Of a stretch of DNA of 32,462 nt, positions 24,839 through 31,734 are shown one piece after another. Made by a program: the position numbers and the translations under genes. The notes beneath the pieces are model-generated. The model had not been told where the DNA came from. It saw only the letters and a list, made by a program, of their open reading frames with translations, and searched no databases. The DNA comes from Patescibacteria group bacterium. Its GTDB lineage: Bacteria > Patescibacteriota > Minisyncoccia > Minisyncoccales > JANBVM01. The stretch's first letter is position 1, and each line of letters begins with the position of its first letter. The stretch is taken from assembly GCA_024239015.1 (NCBI GenBank), contig JANBVM010000003.1:1-32462 (forward strand). Reading direction: 5' to 3'.

Positions 24839-25759
24839 ATGAACGAGTATTTAATTGAACATAAAATAAAAACACTGTCCCAACTTTCGGAGCCATTCGA
24901 TTATAAAGGTTTTAATTTTAGACATTGGGATTTTAATTACAGAGATGGTTGGCTGGGAGACGCATGGGTGGCAAGGAAACTCATTATTGCTGAGAGTGCT
25001 ACAGAAGCAATTAATAGGTTTAGGAAAGAATTAATTCCTATAGTTGATTGTATTGCCTTTGTAAGCCAATGTTATACTACCGTAGAGTTAGAGTCCTTTA
25101 TGATTTTAAGGAAAAACGATAATCCTCAGATTATTTTTTTCTTAAGGCACGCATACGAATCGAAAGGAGTCCCATTGCACTTTAACGATGAGGAAAAGAG
25201 CGCCCTAGAATCGCTTGATAAATTTAAGAAAAAGCATGTATTTCGATATCTGCGGGAATCCACTAATTCTTCTACATTTTATACTAGACTAGCCATGCTC
25301 GTTGCAGCTCTTGAAGGGATTGCAGGTCAAATATTAATCAAAGGTAAAAAGTTCACGAACAAAGAATATATTAAGGAAGAAATTGTCAAAGATGACAATC
25401 TATTCCAAAAAATTTTTGCTTATGGAGAGGGAATAAGACCTCAATTGTTTCATGGGTGTGAAGTTGATCTTGGTCCAGACGATGTTAATTATGCTAGAGA
25501 GATTTATAAGAAGATTGTTAGATTCTTTAATAATAGGTTTAAAGCAAAGATTAAAGTGGATGTTCGTAATCCTCAGAGAACTCCTTTCGGGAATTACAGG
25601 GGAGGAAATGTATACTTGGAATCAAAACACAAAGAAAATAACATTAATCTTAAGAATGTTATAGAGATTTTTGAAAGAGCATTTGGATACTATGACAAAA
25701 GAGATAGGGAGATTTTTGATAAATTTTTTTCAATAATAAAAATGCCCAAAAATTACTAA
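24839..25759 (+). CDS. HEPN-domain (Apea-like) protein, likely RNase effector
   Basis: The 306-residue protein has a hydrophobic helix TRLAMLVAALEGIAGQIL (about 149-166) followed by GIRPQLFHG with R200 and H205. R-x4-6-H after an ALEG-type helix is the catalytic signature of HEPN nucleases, and the LFHG wording is that of the Apea/ApeA-like group. HEPN enzymes cut RNA and act as abortive-infection toxins. The N-terminal 140 residues (FNFRHWDFNYRDGWLGDAW) may be a sensor or binding domain and are unassigned. It lies 3 bases after the zinc-ribbon gene. Two-gene coupling suggests that the zinc-ribbon protein regulates or targets it. Confidence 0.62.
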   Translation: MNEYLIEHKIKTLSQLSEPFDYKGFNFRHWDFNYRDGWLGDAWVARKLIIAESATEAINRFRKELIPIVDCIAFVSQCYTTVELESFMILRKNDNPQIIFFLRHAYESKGVPLHFNDEEKSALESLDKFKKKHVFRYLRESTNSSTFYTRLAMLVAALEGIAGQILIKGKKFTNKEYIKEEIVKDDNLFQKIFAYGEGIRPQLFHGCEVDLGPDDVNYAREIYKKIVRFFNNRFKAKIKVDVRNPQRTPFGNYRGGNVYLESKHKENNINLKNVIEIFERAFGYYDKRDREIFDKFFSIIKMPKNY

Positions 25760-25830
25760 TATAATTCTGGCTTAAACGTTAAAAAAAACCGATAAAATTT
25801 ATAAAGAAAATGTAAAAATATTTCAGAATT

Positions 25831-26928
25831 ATGTCAGCAATCTCTAAAAAAATAAACAATCCTGAATTAAATAAATATATTGCTAGCAATAATATTTTGA
25901 GAGCGAAAGATTTTTTACTTAAATTAATATTAGAAGATAATGATTTTAGCAAAAGCACTGACTCGTGGTCATTCTATGCAAACAAGATATCCGTTAAGTT
26001 ACACAATATAAAAACAAAAATAGATTTTTGGATAAAATTAGGAAAAACCATTGAGGAGGCTGAGATATCTCAAAAACAGTCAATATATTGGGGTGTCGTA
26101 TATTGGAAACTAGCAACACTTGATTTAGTGGACGGAGAAGAATTCCCAAAAGTTATTCAATTATTAGAACAATCATACGAGCAAGACTTAGAGTACCAAA
26201 AGAAAGATCCAAGCAACTTCCGAAGTATAAAGCTTGCCGAGCATAAGGCAAAAGGAATGGCAGCGTTTAGACTAAAGAACTTTCTTTCGTTAATTATTGA
26301 TGATGTGAACAATGCGTATGCGGTTCATCCAGAATTTAGAATCATAAGAGGCTTTTTAAGCAACAGAAAGGATAGGAGGATCATCAATCAAATTATTGTC
26401 CAGGCCTTTGATCTTCATATTGAAGATCCAAATTTTTTTAACACATTGCCATGGGAACCGTTTGATAGACTTCTCAGAAGGAACCCGTATCGTGTTCACA
26501 TTCAATCATTTTATAATGCAGCTGGTTGGTTGGTGGGAAAAAGACAGGAATTAGAAAAGAATAGTTTAGAAAAATACGGAGTTTCTTATGCGATAATGCT
26601 ACTTGCCGGCACATTAATAGAAGGAGTTCTTTTCAACTTGCCAAAAGTTAGAAGGGAAGTGTCAAGAGAGAGGGTAAAAAAGCCTACCTTGGGTTATTTA
26701 ACTCATCTCTATTTCAAGGTATACAGAAGAAGGCTTTCTAAGGAAATCGGCTTCTTTCTGTGCGTTATTAATTATATACGCAATAAAATACATCCTAGTG
26801 ATTTTGATAAAAATATCGATCGTAGAATCAATATAAATTTTGCAAGTTTTGTTTACCGGCTTGCAGAAAGATGTATTATATTACTTGCAATACGTCACAC
26901 AAGGAAAAATCCATATAAACAAACTTAG
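25831..26928 (+). CDS. helical protein with HEPN-like C-terminal region, unknown function
   Basis: The 365-residue protein is almost entirely helical. Residues 1-160 resemble tetratricopeptide-like helix pairs (WSFYANKISVKLHNIKTKID, YWGVVYWKLATLDLVDGEEF). The C-terminal part has a hydrophobic helix (VSYAIMLLAGTLIEGVLFNL, about 251-270) followed by YIRNKIHPSDFD with R317 and H321. This ALxxGxxxEG-helix plus RNxxHP pattern is HEPN-like, but with R-x3-H it is shorter than the usual Rx4-6H, so activity is uncertain. It stands 71 bases after the HEPN gene on the same strand. I cannot name a family. Confidence 0.5.
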   Translation: MSAISKKINNPELNKYIASNNILRAKDFLLKLILEDNDFSKSTDSWSFYANKISVKLHNIKTKIDFWIKLGKTIEEAEISQKQSIYWGVVYWKLATLDLVDGEEFPKVIQLLEQSYEQDLEYQKKDPSNFRSIKLAEHKAKGMAAFRLKNFLSLIIDDVNNAYAVHPEFRIIRGFLSNRKDRRIINQIIVQAFDLHIEDPNFFNTLPWEPFDRLLRRNPYRVHIQSFYNAAGWLVGKRQELEKNSLEKYGVSYAIMLLAGTLIEGVLFNLPKVRREVSRERVKKPTLGYLTHLYFKVYRRRLSKEIGFFLCVINYIRNKIHPSDFDKNIDRRININFASFVYRLAERCIILLAIRHTRKNPYKQT

Positions 26929-27012
26929 GGGTGGGTAGATAGATTCTTTGCTGTTTTCTATGCTTTCTAATTTTGATTTAAGGTTTTAATTAAGAGCTTT
27001 AATGTAGACTAT

Positions 27013-27810
27013 ATGCAAACACCATGGAAAATAATTTTTGGCTATCGCCGTGAGGGAAGAGTGAGCTGTCAAGGAGCCTATGAAGAGATTTTTAGAGCTG
27101 CCTTAGCATACAAATTCAAAAATCTTCCGCTTGGTAGTGCAATTCCTGTGGACGCCCAAGTATTAACAGATTCTATTTTCAAATTAAATGCACACGACCA
27201 ACTTACAGTAGGCGGTAAACAAATAGATGGACAGAAAGTAAAAGAGTTATTTATTACAACGATATTCCTTAAATATTTGGAAGATAAATTTCCCCCCGGT
27301 AGCTTAATTTTTGTTGTTATACCGGAGAAAGAATCCTCATGCGATACTGCGATAATGGTTGTTAAGCCAGGGGCAAAGATTGACAGGTTGGACGAGAAAC
27401 AGCTCAGACTGCCTACAGAACACTTACCTTTTCTTTTCCAAATTAAAGAGTATGTTGATTATAAAAATTTAATAAGTGGCTCACTGTCTCCCTTCCGACC
27501 CATAGATGTTGAAAAACTTCAGGTGTTAGTAAAAGATTACGAAGAGATTGTTTTGGTTTATCAGAGGGATTTTTTGGATTACAAAAGCGAAGATTTAAAT
27601 GAATTCTTTAAGCTAAATACTTATTGTTATCTTATTTCTCCCTTTTTTGATTCTCAATATATACCCAAGAATTCGAGTTCAAAAAAATACGAGCCCGTAC
27701 CCATAAACAAAGATAAACATAATTATATTATCACCTTCCCGGGCAAGACGTTCTCTATAGCCGATTTTGAACGTCCAAGATTCTTAATTAAAGAAAAATA
27801 TATTCTTTAG
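27013..27810 (+). CDS. protein of unknown function, possible PD-(D/E)XK-like nuclease
   Basis: I do not recognise this 265-residue protein. It has an alternating alpha/beta look. An N-terminal acidic helix (GAYEEIFRAAL, E24/E25), then SSCDTAIMVV with D111, then LPFLFQIKEY with Q143 and K145 follow the E...D...(E/Q)-x-K order of restriction-endonuclease-like folds. No other motif supports this. The C-terminal 100 residues contain a basic, Ser-rich loop (IPKNSSSKKYEPVPINK). It is separated from the upstream gene by 84 bases and from the CBASS operon by 193 bases with repeats, so it probably belongs to neither unit strictly. Confidence 0.45.
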   Translation: MQTPWKIIFGYRREGRVSCQGAYEEIFRAALAYKFKNLPLGSAIPVDAQVLTDSIFKLNAHDQLTVGGKQIDGQKVKELFITTIFLKYLEDKFPPGSLIFVVIPEKESSCDTAIMVVKPGAKIDRLDEKQLRLPTEHLPFLFQIKEYVDYKNLISGSLSPFRPIDVEKLQVLVKDYEEIVLVYQRDFLDYKSEDLNEFFKLNTYCYLISPFFDSQYIPKNSSSKKYEPVPINKDKHNYIITFPGKTFSIADFERPRFLIKEKYIL

Positions 27811-27829
27811 CCTATTCACTGTCTCATTT

Positions 27830-27864
27830 GTCTCGTTTTAGCTTAAAGTGGTCCCGACCGAGAC
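27830..27864. repeat. inverted repeat GTCTCG ... CGAGAC
   Basis: A 6-bp inverted repeat follows the unknown gene. Its right half lies in GACCGAGACG (27856-27865), which recurs exactly at 27957-27966 in repeat copy B, about 100 bases downstream. Confidence 0.45.
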
Positions 27865-27907
27865 GCGTTATTCAAAACCTTCAAGATCCTTCATTTTTCC
27901 CTTAAAA

Positions 27908-27964
27908 CTTCGGTTCTAGACCGAGGATGCCAGCAACCTTGAGCTCGGTTCGAGAGACCGAGAC
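27908..27964 (+). repeat. dispersed tRNA-3'-end-like hairpin repeat, copy B (upstream border of CBASS)
   Basis: The first hairpin is TCGGT-TCTAG-ACCGA, then GGATGCCAGCAACCTTGAG, then the second hairpin CTCGGT-TCGAGAG-ACCGAG. The order and loop sequences match copies A (10337-10386) and C (30134-30196). It ends 40 bases before the CD-NTase start. Confidence 0.7.
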
Positions 27965-28003
27965 GGATCAGAAGGTTCCAAGAACAAATCAATTATTAAG
28001 AAT

Positions 28004-28915
28004 ATGGCTATTCAGAAACAATTCGAAAAATTTTACGCGAACATTAAACTTACATCAGTCCAAAGAGAAGATGCAAGGAGGAAATATGATGGTGTTTGCA
28101 AAAAGCTACATGATAATTATTATCCTGAGATTGAATATAACGGGAGCACAAGATTACTGATTGGTTCTTATGGAAAACAAACACACATAAGACCCGCAAG
28201 AGATATCGATGTAATTTTTATAATGCCTTCAGAAAAATTTGACCAATACGATGATAATCAATCAAATTGTCAGTCTCAACTTTTGCAGGATATTAAAAAA
28301 ATTTTAGAAGAAAAATATCCAGATACTCCAATTAGAGCATCCGGAAAAGTAGTGATATTAGAATTTTCTGATAGCCAGCATCAGGTAGAGTTGCTCCCAG
28401 CGTGGGAGAATGAGGACAAAACCTTCAAAATTCCGAACTCAGAAAATGGAGGAAGTTGGGAAGGGTGGGACCCAAGATCAGAAATACAAGGAATTAAAGA
28501 CTCAGACACAAAAACCGGAGATACAAAAGCATTAATTCGAATGATTAAAAAATGGACGGAGAGATGTTCGGTGGAGATAAAATCATATAAGATAGAAAAC
28601 GAAGTATTGAATTTCTTTCATTTATCTGATTTAAAGTATCAATTTTATTCAATTTTAGTTCGAGATTTCTTTGCTTTTTTCTACGATAATGCCAGTGATG
28701 AAGATCTAAAAAGTCATCTGAAAACAGTACGCGATCGAGCTCAAAAGGCTTATTCTTTTGAAGAAGAGGGAAAAATTAATAAAGCGACCGATGAATGGAA
28801 AAAAATATTTGGTGACGATTTTCCAAAAGAAGAAGAACAGCAAAGGAATAATTTTGCTCCAAGTAATGATCAGCCTGGGCCAATAGTAAATCCTCCCAAG
28901 CCACATGGTTATTGA
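28004..28915 (+). CDS. CBASS CD-NTase (cGAS/DncV-like nucleotidyltransferase)
   Basis: The 303-residue protein has the SMODS nucleotidyltransferase signature: G54-S55 in LIGSYGKQT, D67 and D69 in ARDIDVIFIMP, and a third acidic residue E129 in HQVELLPAW. This enzyme makes a cyclic oligonucleotide signal when phage is sensed. The C-terminal tail is Pro/Asn-rich and flexible (APSNDQPGPIVNPPKPHGY), ending Gly-Tyr. In type II CBASS the C-terminus of the CD-NTase is conjugated to targets by the E2 partner, and an E2-like gene overlaps this stop by 11 bases. The product nucleotide cannot be told from sequence. A plausible start at ATG 28004 precedes the first helix; no strong Shine-Dalgarno is visible. 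Confidence 0.9.
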   Translation: MAIQKQFEKFYANIKLTSVQREDARRKYDGVCKKLHDNYYPEIEYNGSTRLLIGSYGKQTHIRPARDIDVIFIMPSEKFDQYDDNQSNCQSQLLQDIKKILEEKYPDTPIRASGKVVILEFSDSQHQVELLPAWENEDKTFKIPNSENGGSWEGWDPRSEIQGIKDSDTKTGDTKALIRMIKKWTERCSVEIKSYKIENEVLNFFHLSDLKYQFYSILVRDFFAFFYDNASDEDLKSHLKTVRDRAQKAYSFEEEGKINKATDEWKKIFGDDFPKEEEQQRNNFAPSNDQPGPIVNPPKPHGY

Positions 28916-29540
28916 GCTAACGTTAGATGATATAACTTGGCTCAAGAAAAAATATCCCAAACTAAAATTTCATAGAGAAAAAAATGTGATTCGAGGTGAA
29001 TTATCTTTTAATAGAAAATATGGAAGCGTTGGGATTAAGGATTCCTATTTTCTTGAGATAAAACTGCAGAGTAAGGAGAACTCTATTTTACCTCAAGTAA
29101 AAGAATTTGGTGGGAAAATTAAAAGAATTTCGGAAAAATTAGCAAAGCCCCTAATCGATTTGCATGTTAATCCAGACGGAACTTTATGCCCGTGTATTTT
29201 TGAAAAAGAAAAAGCGTATTTCCCAACTGGTTTCAAAATGCAAGTATTCTTTGAGCAGATACTAGAACCTTATCTTTATTGGATTAGTTATACTCAAAAA
29301 TATAAAATATCTCCCTGGGAAGAATACGCTCATGGAAATTTAGGATATTTAGAATTATATGCCGAAGAATATATAAATCTTGAAAAACTAAGAGAATATT
29401 TTTCTGAGAAAGAATTACAAAAAATTAAAAAAGCAAAAGGCCATCATCAGTGTCTTTGTAAAAGAGAGAAAGAATTAAAAAATTGTCATAAATTAATTTA
29501 CAGTGCCATTTATAAATTAAAAAATGAACTCTATGGATAA
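28905..29540 (+). CDS. stand-alone E2-like conjugating protein of CBASS (type II, short/E2-only form) with SEC-C-like tail
   Basis: The 211-residue protein has an E2-like core: beta segments, then LHVNPDGTLCPC (H87, catalytic candidate C95) and YFPTGFKMQVFFEQILEPYLYW, the order expected of bacterial E2-like proteins in CBASS. No E1 or JAB gene follows, so it belongs to the E2-only arrangement, in which E2 joins the CD-NTase C-terminus to other molecules and raises its activity. The C-terminal end CLCKREKELKNCH (183-195) is a CxC-x8-CH zinc motif like SEC-C domains. Its ATG lies inside the CD-NTase's last codons and its end overlaps the SLATT gene, so the three are translationally coupled. Confidence 0.78.
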   Translation: MVIELTLDDITWLKKKYPKLKFHREKNVIRGELSFNRKYGSVGIKDSYFLEIKLQSKENSILPQVKEFGGKIKRISEKLAKPLIDLHVNPDGTLCPCIFEKEKAYFPTGFKMQVFFEQILEPYLYWISYTQKYKISPWEEYAHGNLGYLELYAEEYINLEKLREYFSEKELQKIKKAKGHHQCLCKREKELKNCHKLIYSAIYKLKNELYG

Positions 29541-30084
29541 AACTAATTTACAAATCATAAGAGAATCATTCGGGAAAGTTGCATATTCGCATAAAACACA
29601 TGAAAAGGCAGCAGAAATAGAGGAAGGCAAAAAGAAAAAAATTAAATGGGGTAATATTTTTTTGACAACTTTTACTTCAGGAACTTTAGTCGGCAGGATC
29701 GTGACCAATGAAGCAGCTTTACTTTATATTGGTGCTGCTCTCGCTACCTTAGCTTTGGCTTTCACAATTTTTCAGCTAAGTTTCAATCCTGCAGAGAGAG
29801 CCGCAAAACATAAATCCACAGCCCAAAAACTTTGGTATATAAGAGAAAAATATGTTCATTTGATGGCAGATATAATTAATGATAGATTGAGCGAGGATTT
29901 AATTGTTGCCGAGAGAAATCAGTTAATTGAGGAATTAAAACTTATATATGAGTTTGCTCCAGGAACGGATTCAAAATCCTATCAAGAAGCAAGAAAAGCT
30001 TTAAAGATTAATGAAGAGTTGACTTTTTCGAACGAAGAAATTGATCAATTTTTACCTGATAGCTTAAGGATTGAGAAGGATTAA
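29524..30084 (+). CDS. SLATT-domain two-TM effector of CBASS
   Basis: The 186-residue protein has two adjacent membrane helices (about 42-60 IFLTTFTSGTLVG and 64-86 AALLYIGAALATLALAFTIF), preceded by a helical KAxxIEEGKKKK segment. After them comes the conserved cytoplasmic helical region AERAAKHKSTAQKLWYIREK. This is the SLATT (SMODS/SLOG-associating 2TM) layout. Such proteins are thought to oligomerise into pores that depolarise the membrane and kill the infected cell when the cyclic nucleotide is made. ATG 29533 is an alternative start that overlaps the E2 gene by 8 bases only. A terminator lies at 30245-30268. Confidence 0.82.
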   Translation: MNSMDKTNLQIIRESFGKVAYSHKTHEKAAEIEEGKKKKIKWGNIFLTTFTSGTLVGRIVTNEAALLYIGAALATLALAFTIFQLSFNPAERAAKHKSTAQKLWYIREKYVHLMADIINDRLSEDLIVAERNQLIEELKLIYEFAPGTDSKSYQEARKALKINEELTFSNEEIDQFLPDSLRIEKD

Positions 30085-30133
30085 TTTTCTTTAATCCCTA
30101 TTTATTTCTGAGGTTTTACTTAAATTTCTAGCA

Positions 30134-30196
30134 AGCAGGTTCTAGTATCGTCTGCGACCCGCAGCTATCTTGAGCTCCGTTCGAGAGACCGAGACT
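30134..30196 (+). repeat. dispersed tRNA-3'-end-like hairpin repeat, copy C (downstream border of CBASS)
   Basis: AGCAGGTTCTAG, then CGACCCGCAGCTATCTTGAG, then CTCCGT-TCGAGAG-ACCGAG (one stem mismatch). Same orientation and order as copies A and B. It lies 50 bases after the effector stop and is the last island sequence before obg, so it is a candidate right attachment site. Confidence 0.7.
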
Positions 30197-30244
30197 CTCC
30201 AATCAATGGTTCTGAACTCATTCAATAGGGGGGAGCAAATTTAG

Positions 30245-30268
30245 CCTGAGATTATTCCTCGGGTTTTT
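30245..30268 (+). terminator. rho-independent terminator after the CBASS operon
   Basis: CCTGAG and CTCGGG (one G-T pair) form a stem around a 7-base loop followed by five T residues, just before the convergent obg end. Confidence 0.65.
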
Positions 30269-30271
30269 AAT

Positions 30272-31210
30272 TTATGAAATAAAGGTTCTTAGTTTTTTCA
30301 AACTATCCTGATTATGAATAGAAACGGGCAATATTTGTTTTTTCAGTTTTTTCAAAACCTTAAGGATTAACTTAATTTCTTTCTCTGACTTTAAATCTGT
30401 TTTGGTAAGAAGAATAATTTCCGGTATCTTTAATAATTTTTCATTATAACTCTTTAGCTCATTCCTGATTTGTCGATAGCTTTTTTCAGGTTCTTCAAGT
30501 TCACAAGAAAGGCAGTGAAATAAAAGTGAAACTTTCTCAATATGTTTTAAAAATTTAATCCCTAAACCTTTTCCTTTAGAAGCCCCCTCTATAAGTCCTG
30601 GAATATCAGCAATAATTTTACCCCCTAATTCTCCTAAGTTAGGCTCAAGAGTAGTAAAAGGGTAATCACTGATTTTTGGATTAGCGTTTGTTAGCTCTTT
30701 AAGCAAACTGCTTTTACCAGCATTAGGGAAGCCAATAAGCCCATAATCAGCAATAAGCTTAAGATTAATATATAAATCTCTTTCCTGGCCTTTAAAACCC
30801 TTCTGGGCATTCATTGGCGTAACATTTGTAGAAGAACGAAATTCCCAGTTGCCTTTACCGCCTCGTCCTCCCTGACATAAGAGAAAACGAGAATCTTTAT
30901 CAGTCACTTCAAAGGTTTCTTTAGAATTATTATCAGTAATAATAGTCCCAATAGGAACTTTAATTTCTAAATCCTCAGCAGACTTACCGGACTTTATGTT
31001 TGACGTCCCATGCTGACCGTTTTCTGTTTTGATTTTAGCGCCTTTTGAAATATTAGAAAGAGCATAAATATCTGAAGTAGAGGTAATAAAAATACTGCCG
31101 CCATTTCCTCCATTACCGCCATCTGGGCCTTTTATTCTTTTATGAAAAGAAACTTTTCCATTCCCGCCATCCCCAGCCTTAAATTTAATGTTTATTTCTG
31201 TAATTAACAT
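30272..31210 (-). CDS. obgE: Obg/CgtA family GTPase
   Basis: The 312-residue protein has the glycine-rich Obg fold (KAGDGGNGKVSF, GPDGGNGGNGGSI, residues 1-155) and a G domain with G1 GFPNAGKSS (160-168), G2 YPFTTLEP, G3 DIPG (202-205) with the GASKGKGLG switch, and G4 LLTKTD. Obg supports late 50S assembly and stress control. The protein stops right after the G domain, so the C-terminal OCT domain of many Obg proteins is absent; this is common in other lineages too. In most genomes it follows rplU-rpmA; here it stands alone, on the far side of the island from rplU. Confidence 0.96.
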   Translation of the reverse strand: MLITEINIKFKAGDGGNGKVSFHKRIKGPDGGNGGNGGSIFITSTSDIYALSNISKGAKIKTENGQHGTSNIKSGKSAEDLEIKVPIGTIITDNNSKETFEVTDKDSRFLLCQGGRGGKGNWEFRSSTNVTPMNAQKGFKGQERDLYINLKLIADYGLIGFPNAGKSSLLKELTNANPKISDYPFTTLEPNLGELGGKIIADIPGLIEGASKGKGLGIKFLKHIEKVSLLFHCLSCELEEPEKSYRQIRNELKSYNEKLLKIPEIILLTKTDLKSEKEIKLILKVLKKLKKQILPVSIHNQDSLKKLRTFIS

Positions 31211-31253
31211 ATGTTTTTTTCATTATATCAGGCAGAATGAGTTCTGTGAATTT

Positions 31254-31290
31254 CACCTTCAAGGTGTTTTAGTTATTGCGCCTTGAAGGT
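31254..31290. repeat. paired palindromes upstream of obg (operator-like)
   Basis: CACCTTCAAGGTG is itself a palindrome. ACCTTCAAGG (31255-31264) and CCTTGAAGGT (31281-31290) form a perfect 10-bp inverted repeat. The element lies 44 bases upstream of the obg ATG on the minus strand, within a 261-bp gap. Either a regulator site or a hairpin in the leader. Confidence 0.45.
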
Positions 31291-31471
31291 ACTACATCTC
31301 TAATAGGTAGATTTAGTGAGAGATAAACAGGAACAGGAATAAGCTGTTTTGCGCCTAGCTAACTGGTAAAATCGTCTTTTAAGCGGTTTTTGTTTTGTTT
31401 TAGGCAAGGACATTTGTCGGTTTTTGTTTTCTCAAAATTGACAAGGATTAGGAAAGAGCTAAATTAAAATA

Positions 31472-31687
31472 ATGAAAGAAAAAATTAAGAAACTCTGGCT
31501 ACTATTTGGCATCTCAATGGCGTTGGTTTCAGCTTGTGTTTGGCTTTATTTTTTAATACCCTTTTTCATAGATCCTAATAGTTATCAAATTATTGGAGAA
31601 TCTAATAGATTGATTTCTGGTGTTGAGATTTTATTACAAGTAAATGTTATTACAGTCTTAATTTATTTTTTAGCTAAGAAATTGTAG
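31472..31687 (+). CDS. small two-helix membrane protein of unknown function
   Basis: The 71-residue protein has a basic start (MKEKIKKLW), a first helix (FGISMALVSACVWLYFLIPF, about 12-31) and a second helix (LLQVNVITVLIYFL, about 53-66), with a short polar loop containing DPNSYQIIGESN. I do not recognise it. A TTGACA (31438-31443) followed after 16 bases by TAAATT lies just before the ATG and could be its promoter with a nearly leaderless transcript. The Nudix gene follows by 29-47 bases. Confidence 0.5.
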   Translation: MKEKIKKLWLLFGISMALVSACVWLYFLIPFFIDPNSYQIIGESNRLISGVEILLQVNVITVLIYFLAKKL

Positions 31688-31734
31688 GACATATATTATA
31701 AAAATGAATTGGATAAATGATTAATGGTAACAAT

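Noticed and set aside
27908-30196. Integron attC sites around CBASS
   Set aside because: The repeats lack the RYYYAAC/GTTRRRY pair and no tyrosine-type integron integrase is present.
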